From assembly GCF_029360585.1 (NCBI RefSeq), contig NZ_JAQZSJ010000021.1:42443-84215 (forward strand): 41,773 nucleotides of DNA. Reading direction: 5' to 3'. Of this stretch, positions 35,524 through 41,773 are shown one piece after another (positions within the stretch are counted from its first letter, which is position 1; each line of letters starts with the position of its first letter). The notes below the pieces were generated by a model. The model saw only the letters and a program-made list of their open reading frames with translations, made no database searches and had not been told where the DNA came from. The translations under genes were made by a program, and so were the position numbers. Source of the DNA: Cohnella caldifontis (GTDB taxonomy: Bacteria > Bacillota > Bacilli > Paenibacillales > Paenibacillaceae).

Positions 35524-36425
35524 AGGTGCTCCGGAACGGACAAGTGAAAGACAGCGCAGAAGCCGTGATCTCCGTATTCGATCACGGCTTTCTTTACGGC
35601 ATGGGACTGTTCGAGACGTTTCGAACCTACGGCGGACAGCCGTGGCTCCTGGAACGGCATGCGGAACGGCTGGCTGCGGGATGCCGGGAACTGGGCATCG
35701 CCTATCGCCCCGACGTGGAAAGCATGCGGGCGGACCTCGGCCGTCTGCTCGGCGCGAACGGGCTCTCGGACGCTTACGTCCGTTGGTCCGTATCGGCCGG
35801 AACCGGAGCGGTCGGACTCCCTGCCGGCGATTACGAAAATCCCGAAATCATCGTTTATGCCAAAGCATTGGCTTCGGACGAGCCGGCGACCCGGTCCCCG
35901 AAGTCTCTCCGGGTGCTGCGTCTTCGCAGGAGTCAGCCGGAGAACGGAAGGGCTCGTTTAAAATCTTTCCATTATATGAACAATATCGTTGCCAAGCGGG
36001 AACTGGTCCAAGCGGGCGCCGGCTCCGGCGTCGAAGGACTGTTTCTAGACGGAGCGGGCCATGTATGCGAAGGCATCGTCAGCAACGTCTTCTGGCTGTC
36101 GGACGGCGTGCTGTATACGCCTTCGCCGGAAACCGGCGCTTTGCCGGGGATTACCCGGGCATACGTGCTGGAAATGGCGGCGTTGTTCGGCGTTCCGGCG
36201 CGAGAGGGACGGTACGGGCTGGAAGAAGCGGCCGGCGCCGACGAAATGTTTCTCACCGGCTCCGTTCAGGAGATCGTGCCCGTCGCCGAGCTGCAGGACG
36301 ATGAAGGCCAGGTGCTGCGCCGGTTCGGAACGGGACAAGCCGGACCGATGACCCGCGTCTGGATGGAGCGCTACCGGAGGGCGGCCGAAGGGAGGGAGCC
36401 GGATGAAACCGATTTTTTATCGTAG
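35520..36425 (+). CDS. pabC: Aminodeoxychorismate lyase
   Basis: Fold-type IV PLP enzyme that releases pyruvate from aminodeoxychorismate to give p-aminobenzoate. The 301-residue product shows [17 protein letters not shown], the probable PLP Lys in [20 protein letters not shown] and [11 protein letters not shown]. It is related to D-amino acid and branched-chain aminotransferases, but gene context gives the function. ATG 35520 overlaps the pabA stop by four bases and has AAGAAGG 9 bases upstream. The end overlaps folP by 23 bases. Confidence 0.95.
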   Translation: MKVLRNGQVKDSAEAVISVFDHGFLYGMGLFETFRTYGGQPWLLERHAERLAAGCRELGIAYRPDVESMRADLGRLLGANGLSDAYVRWSVSAGTGAVGLPAGDYENPEIIVYAKALASDEPATRSPKSLRVLRLRRSQPENGRARLKSFHYMNNIVAKRELVQAGAGSGVEGLFLDGAGHVCEGIVSNVFWLSDGVLYTPSPETGALPGITRAYVLEMAALFGVPAREGRYGLEEAAGADEMFLTGSVQEIVPVAELQDDEGQVLRRFGTGQAGPMTRVWMERYRRAAEGREPDETDFLS

Positions 36426-37278
36426 AACCTACGCGTTTGACGACGGGTTGACGCTGGAGCTGGGGCGGCGCACGCTGATCATGGGGATTTTGAACGTGAC
36501 GCCCGACTCCTTCTCCGACGGCGGCCAATATACGGACGTGGAGAAGGCGGTCGAACGGGCTCGGCAAATGGAGGCTGAAGGAGCCGATCTGATCGACATC
36601 GGAGGAGAATCGACGCGCCCCGGTCATGAACCGGTTTCCCAAGCGGAAGAACTGCGGAGAGTGATTCCGGCTATCCAAGCGGTCCGCGAGGCCGTCCGCC
36701 TTCCGATCAGCGTGGATACGTACCGGGCCGAGACCGCCCGCCAGGCCCTGGAAGCGGGAGCGCATATTCTCAACGACATTTGGGGGTTCAAGCGGGAGCC
36801 CCGGATGGCCGAGATCGCGGCCGATTACGGGTGCCCGGTGATTTTGATGCATAACCGGGAGCAGAGGGATTATTCCGATTACGTGCCGAACGTGTTGGAA
36901 GACTTACGTTTGTCGGTCACCCGGGCACAGGCGGCCGGCGTGGCGGAAGCGAACATATGGCTCGATCCGGGGATCGGATTCGCCAAGGATTACGAAGAGA
37001 ATCTGGAACTGATGGGCCGCCTGGACGAGATCGTTCGGTTAGGGTATCCGGTGCTGCTAGGGACCTCCCGCAAGTCGTTTATCCGCCGCACGTTAAACGT
37101 CGAACCGGGCGACACGATGGAAGGAACGGCCGCTACGCAGGCACTCGGCATCGCCCAAGGCTGCCAGATCCTCCGGGTGCACGACGTCCGGCAGATGAAG
37201 CGGGTCGCGGCCATGACCGACGCCGTCGTGTACCGCCAGGCGAAAATAGAAGGGAGCGGGGATTCATGGACCGAATGA
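36403..37278 (+). CDS. folP: Dihydropteroate synthase
   Basis: Joins p-aminobenzoate to dihydropterin pyrophosphate, the sulfonamide target. The 291-residue product has the two family signatures MGILNVTPDSFSDGG and GADLIDIGGESTRPG. Substrate residues lie in ISVDTYRAE, LNDIWGF, DPGIGFAKDYEENLELM and LLGTSRKSFI. The start is ATG 36403 with GGGAGGG 6 bases upstream, inside the pabC end. Overlaps on both sides point to tight translational coupling in the folate operon. Confidence 0.97.
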   Translation: MKPIFYRRTYAFDDGLTLELGRRTLIMGILNVTPDSFSDGGQYTDVEKAVERARQMEAEGADLIDIGGESTRPGHEPVSQAEELRRVIPAIQAVREAVRLPISVDTYRAETARQALEAGAHILNDIWGFKREPRMAEIAADYGCPVILMHNREQRDYSDYVPNVLEDLRLSVTRAQAAGVAEANIWLDPGIGFAKDYEENLELMGRLDEIVRLGYPVLLGTSRKSFIRRTLNVEPGDTMEGTAATQALGIAQGCQILRVHDVRQMKRVAAMTDAVVYRQAKIEGSGDSWTE

Positions 37279-37664
37279 TCTTGCGCCGCATGGTCTTTTT
37301 CGGCTATCATGGCGTGTATCCGGAAGAGAACCGGCTGGGACAGAAGTTTTACGTGGATTTGGATCTCCGTCTGGATCTGACCCGAGCGGGCCGAACCGAC
37401 GACGTGGACGACACCGTCAATTACGCCGAGCTTCACGCCTTCGTGAAAGGAATCGTCGAGGGACCGCCGGTCAAGCTCATCGAAGCGCTGGCCGAAAAGA
37501 TTGCTTCCGCGATTCTCGGTACGTATACTAATATCATCGAAGCCGCGGTGGCGGTAACGAAGCCGAATCCGCCGTTCGACATCACGTTCGACGGGGTGAC
37601 GGTGGAAATCCGGAGAAGCCGGGACGGCGAAGGCCGCGTGGTTCCCGTTCCGATAAAGGATTGA
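37266..37664 (+). CDS. folB: Dihydroneopterin aldolase
   Basis: Cleaves 7,8-dihydroneopterin to 6-hydroxymethyl-dihydropterin and glycolaldehyde. The 132-residue product fits the family (about 120). It shows FFGYHGVYPEENRLGQKFYVD (in parts FFGYHGVYPEE and QKFYVD), VNYAELHAFV, the LIEALAEKIA helix and the catalytic Lys in VTKPNPP. ATG 37266 is chosen because GGGAGCGGGG lies about 8 bases upstream; ATG 37275 overlaps the folP stop but lacks spacing. It overlaps folP by 13 bases. Confidence 0.96.
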   Translation: MDRMILRRMVFFGYHGVYPEENRLGQKFYVDLDLRLDLTRAGRTDDVDDTVNYAELHAFVKGIVEGPPVKLIEALAEKIASAILGTYTNIIEAAVAVTKPNPPFDITFDGVTVEIRRSRDGEGRVVPVPIKD

Positions 37665-37669
37665 CGCGC

Positions 37670-38170
37670 TTGAAGGAAGCCTATGTGGCCCTGGGCACGA
37701 ACCTGGGGGATCGGGAAGTTTCGCTGCGGGAAGCGCTTCGGCGGATGGACGAAGTGCCGGGCCTGCAGGTCCGGCGGATTTCGGACGTGTACGAGACCGC
37801 TCCGGTCGGTTATACGGACCAGCCGGCATTTCTGAATATGGCGGCCGCGGTCGCGACGGAACTCGACCCGGTCGAGCTGTTGCATCGGCTGCTGGAGATC
37901 GAGAAGGACATGGGGCGCGTGCGGAAAATCCGCTGGGGTCCCCGGACGATCGACTTGGATATGCTGATGTACGAAGACGTGTCCATGGAGTCGGAGGAAC
38001 TGAAGCTCCCGCATCCCCGGATGGGGGAGCGGGCGTTCGTGCTGGTGCCGTTAAAAGACGTCTGGCCGGAGGAACGCGATTTCCCTTGGGATCATGCAAT
38101 TTCTCCCGAAGCGCGGAAAGCCGCGGGCATCCGCCGGCTGGGCCGCTTGAACGACTATAAACCCTTATAG
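37670..38170 (+). CDS. folK: 2-amino-4-hydroxy-6-hydroxymethyldihydropteridine pyrophosphokinase
   Basis: HPPK adds pyrophosphate to hydroxymethyl-dihydropterin, making the FolP substrate. The 166-residue product starts KEAYVALGTNLGDRE and carries the signature WGPRTIDLDMLMYED followed by LPHPRMGERAFVLVPL. I use TTG 37670, with AAAGGA 9 bases upstream. The TTG at 37661 directly abuts the ribosome site. The gene begins 5 bases after folB. In B. subtilis a small helix-turn-helix gene (yazB) follows; here dus comes at once. Confidence 0.95.
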   Translation: MKEAYVALGTNLGDREVSLREALRRMDEVPGLQVRRISDVYETAPVGYTDQPAFLNMAAAVATELDPVELLHRLLEIEKDMGRVRKIRWGPRTIDLDMLMYEDVSMESEELKLPHPRMGERAFVLVPLKDVWPEERDFPWDHAISPEARKAAGIRRLGRLNDYKPL

Positions 38171-38182
38171 AAAGGAGTGCTT

Positions 38183-39205
38183 ATGATGTTGAAAATCGGG
38201 AATATCGAGATGAAGAACAACGTCGTGCTGGCCCCGATGGCGGGCGTGTGCAATCCGGCGTTCCGCCTCATCGCCAAGGAGTTCGGCTGCGGTCTGGTAT
38301 GCGCGGAAATGGTCAGCGACAAGGCCATCCTGCACGGCAACCAGCGGACGATGGAGATGCTCTACGTGGACGAGCGGGAGAAGCCGCTCAGCCTGCAGAT
38401 TTTCGGAGGCGACAAGGAGTCGCTTGTCTCGGCCGTCAAATACGTGGACGAGAACACGAACGCCGACATCATCGACATCAACATGGGCTGCCCCGTGCCG
38501 AAGGTGACCAAATGCGACGCCGGCGCGCGCTGGCTGCTGGACCCGAATAAGATTTACGACATGGTTTCGTACGCCGTCGAAGCGGCGAAGAAGCCGGTGA
38601 CGGTCAAAATGCGCATCGGCTGGGACGACGCGCATATTTATGCGGTCGAGAACGCCCAGGCGGTCGAGCGCGCGGGGGGCGCGGCCGTGAGCGTGCACGG
38701 GCGGACCCGGGAACAATTGTATACGGGCAAAGCGAACTGGGATATTATAAGGGACGTTAAACAGGCCGTGTCCATTCCGGTGATCGGCAACGGCGACGTT
38801 TTCTCGCCGGAAGACGCCGAGCGGCTGCTCGCGCATACCGGCGCGGACGGCGTCATGATCGGACGCGGCGCGCTTGGCAACCCGTGGATGCTGTACCGCA
38901 CGGTCCACTACCTGACGACGGGCGAGCTGCTGCCGGACCCGGCGCCGAGCGAGAAAATCCGCATCGCCATGCTGCATCTCGACCGGCTGGCCGCTTTGAA
39001 AGGGGAGAACCAGGCCGTGCGGGAAATGCGGAAGCATTTGGCGTGGTATCTGAAAGGGCTGCCGAACGCGCACAAGGTCAAAGACTCCATCATGGAGCTG
39101 ACTTCGCGGGATGCCGTGGAAGCGACGCTCAAGGACTACGTGAACTCGCTGGAGGAGCTCCCGGAGCAGGAGCCCGGCGCGAATTCTGAGCTTCTCGTGC
39201 ACTGA
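38183..39205 (+). CDS. dus: tRNA-dihydrouridine synthase (DusB-like)
   Basis: FMN enzyme that reduces uridine to dihydrouridine in tRNA. The 340-residue product has NNVVLAPMAGVCNPAFR, the catalytic Cys in INMGCPVPKVTK, VKMRIGWDD, SVHGRTREQLYTGKANW and the FMN phosphate site VIGNGDVFSPEDAE / GVMIGRGALGNPW. AAAGGAG lies 5 bases before ATG 38183; ATG 38186 is an equally good start. It is the last gene of the folate transcript, matching the position of B. subtilis yacF. I see no clear terminator before the greA promoter. Confidence 0.95.
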   Translation: MMLKIGNIEMKNNVVLAPMAGVCNPAFRLIAKEFGCGLVCAEMVSDKAILHGNQRTMEMLYVDEREKPLSLQIFGGDKESLVSAVKYVDENTNADIIDINMGCPVPKVTKCDAGARWLLDPNKIYDMVSYAVEAAKKPVTVKMRIGWDDAHIYAVENAQAVERAGGAAVSVHGRTREQLYTGKANWDIIRDVKQAVSIPVIGNGDVFSPEDAERLLAHTGADGVMIGRGALGNPWMLYRTVHYLTTGELLPDPAPSEKIRIAMLHLDRLAALKGENQAVREMRKHLAWYLKGLPNAHKVKDSIMELTSRDAVEATLKDYVNSLEELPEQEPGANSELLVH

Positions 39206-39235
39206 AGTGCCGCCGAATGGGGGAGCTTCCGCGAA

Positions 39236-39264
39236 TTGACATTTTTGAGGGGTTGAAATATAAT
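39236..39264 (+). promoter_or_regulatory. greA promoter, perfect sigma-A consensus
   Basis: TTGACA (39236-39241), 17-base spacer, TATAAT (39259-39264): both hexamers and the spacing are ideal, which implies strong constitutive transcription of greA and possibly lysS. Confidence 0.92.
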
Positions 39265-39270
39265 CAGAAC

Positions 39271-39395
39271 CAATATTCGCAAGGGTCGCTGGAGGTTCCA
39301 GTTTTCTCCCTTACGGTGTCATGACGACGCGGAAGCGCCATATATTGGAGTTATACTGCGGCAGTTAACCAAATCCATGACAGGAGATCGGTGAG
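39271..39395 (+). other. Structured 5' leader of greA
   Basis: About 125 bases separate the expected transcription start from the greA ATG. They can fold: AAGGG pairs with CCCTT around an inner CTGGA-GGT-TCCAG hairpin (about 39281-39315), and ACTGC-GG-CAGT lies near 39355-39366. I do not recognise a known riboswitch or protein leader. Confidence 0.45.
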
Positions 39396-39872
39396 ATGAG
39401 CGATAAGGAAGTCCTACTGACCCCCGACGGGCTCAAAAAGCTGGAAGAGGAGCTTGAGAACCTGAAGTCGGTCAAACGGCGCGAAGTGGCCGAGCGCATC
39501 AAGATCGCGATCGGATACGGAGATATCAGCGAGAACTCGGAATACGAGGACGCGAAGAACGAACAAGCCTTCATTGAAGGACGAATCATCACGCTGGAGA
39601 AGATGCTTCGCAACGCGCGCATCATCAACAACGAAGAAATCGATCTCGAAACGGTGAGCATCGGTTCGACCGTCATCGTGGAAGACGTCGAGTTCGGCGA
39701 TACGATGGAATATACGATTGTCGGCACGGCCGAATCGGATCCGGGCCAAAATAAGATTTCCAATGAAAGTCCCGTCGGCAAAGCCATGATCGGCAAGAAG
39801 AAAGGCACGATCGTCGAAGTCAGCGTTCCCGCGGGCATCATTCAATACAAAATCGTCGATATCAAGAAGTGA
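39396..39872 (+). CDS. greA: Transcription elongation factor GreA
   Basis: GreA enters the secondary channel of RNA polymerase and stimulates cleavage of backtracked transcripts. The 158-residue product has the N-terminal coiled coil starting [17 protein letters not shown], the tip signature [19 protein letters not shown] (acidic residues at the tip) and the C-terminal FKBP-like domain with [18 protein letters not shown] lies about 9 bases before ATG 39396. It stands between dus and lysS; in B. subtilis these are adjacent and greA is elsewhere. A terminator follows. Confidence 0.97.
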   Translation: MSDKEVLLTPDGLKKLEEELENLKSVKRREVAERIKIAIGYGDISENSEYEDAKNEQAFIEGRIITLEKMLRNARIINNEEIDLETVSIGSTVIVEDVEFGDTMEYTIVGTAESDPGQNKISNESPVGKAMIGKKKGTIVEVSVPAGIIQYKIVDIKK

Positions 39873-41498
<1,626 letters not shown>

Positions 41499-41517
41499 GT
41501 CTTTGCGATATGGAAAG

Positions 41518-41550
41518 GAAGCCGTTCGCCCGAGGGGCGAGCGGCTTCTC
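41518..41550 (+). terminator. Terminator after lysS
   Basis: GAAGCCGTTCGCCC-GAG-GGGCGAGCGGCTTC is a 14-bp stem with one G-U pair, 19 bases after the stop. The following TCTATGTT gives only a short U tract. Confidence 0.8.
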
Positions 41551-41624
41551 TATGTTGCGGCTAATTCAGCGCATATATTAGAGCGAATGGGCGCAAAATC
41601 CTGAAATAACCAGCGGCAAAAGGG

Positions 41625-41654
41625 TTGCATTCGCCTTCTCGGCTGTGGTATATT
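41625..41654 (+). promoter_or_regulatory. rRNA operon promoter
   Basis: TTGCAT (41625-41630) and TATATT (41649-41654) are 18 bases apart, followed by a typical rRNA leader. I see no convincing second tandem promoter in the window. Confidence 0.75.
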
Positions 41655-41773
41655 ACTTAAGCCGCTTCGTGAGCGGCACGAAATTGCTCCTTGAAAACTG
41701 AACATCGAGCGTAATACGGACCCTGTCGAACCTTCGGGTTTGACGGACAACGATTTAACTTTTTGAGCCAATT
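41655..41773 (+). other. Leader of a 16S rRNA gene (boxA-like antitermination region)
   Basis: Contains the hairpin GCCGC-TTCGT-GCGGC region (41661-41677), the boxA-like TGCTCCTTGAAAACTGAACA common in Bacillales rRNA leaders, and a second hairpin (GTCGAACC-TTC-GGGTTTGAC, about 41725-41743). The window ends within what should be the last bases before the 16S gene, so no mature rRNA is included. Confidence 0.8.

Noticed and set aside
41655..41773. 16S rRNA gene start
   Set aside because: The conserved 16S 5' sequence is not reached before the window ends; only the leader is visible.

Overview
The window looks like a chromosomal segment of a GC-rich, endospore-forming Firmicute, most likely a Paenibacillaceae member of the Paenibacillus/Cohnella type. 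The basis is the spoIIE - yabS/yabT - tilS - hpt - ftsH - coaX - hslO - PrsA-like foldase - cysK - pab/fol - dus - lysS - rrn order, which is the Bacillus-type origin-proximal backbone, together with strong AGGAGG-type ribosome binding sites and high GC. The genus is inference; no 16S sequence lies in the window, which stops just before one.

Layout. (1) 1-1290: a small lipoprotein gene on the minus strand and the spoIIE control region, which has a sigma-A-like promoter with an unusual 21-bp spacer. (2) 1291-3825: spoIIE. (3) 3826-18560: an accessory block of eleven minus-strand genes between spoIIE and yabS. In transcription order it holds an ABC substrate-binding lipoprotein, two permeases, a YesM-type sensor kinase, a YesN/AraC-type response regulator, two divergent SIS-domain proteins, a DUF4838 protein, a BadF-type sugar kinase, an MFS transporter, and a secreted multidomain GH26 enzyme with its own promoter. 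(4) 18562-24443: yabS-like VWA protein and yabT-like kinase behind a sigma-F/G-like promoter, then tilS, hpt and ftsH. (5) 24444-24949: a gene-free stretch with degenerate repeats and a perfect 10-bp-arm palindrome before nadA. (6) 24950-31233: nadA-nadB-nadC-coaX-hslO-foldase, tightly packed or overlapping. (7) 31254-39205: cysK with its own promoter and terminator, then a D-2-hydroxyacid dehydrogenase gene and the folate operon pabB-pabA-pabC-folP-folB-folK-dus. (8) 39236-41773: greA behind a consensus promoter, lysS, and the promoter and leader of an rRNA operon.

How the genes fit together. The backbone supplies sporulation control (SpoIIE, the VWA protein and the kinase), essential housekeeping (TilS, Hpt, FtsH, LysS, GreA) and cofactor synthesis (NAD, CoA, folate, cysteine). 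The accessory block reads as a self-contained glycan foraging system: GH26 cleaves a polysaccharide outside the cell, the lipoprotein and permeases import oligosaccharide (the ATPase must come from elsewhere), the two-component system senses it, and DUF4838 protein, kinase and paired SIS proteins process it inside. The exact sugar and the SIS-catalysed step are not evident from known families. This is the most likely site of undescribed biochemistry in the window.
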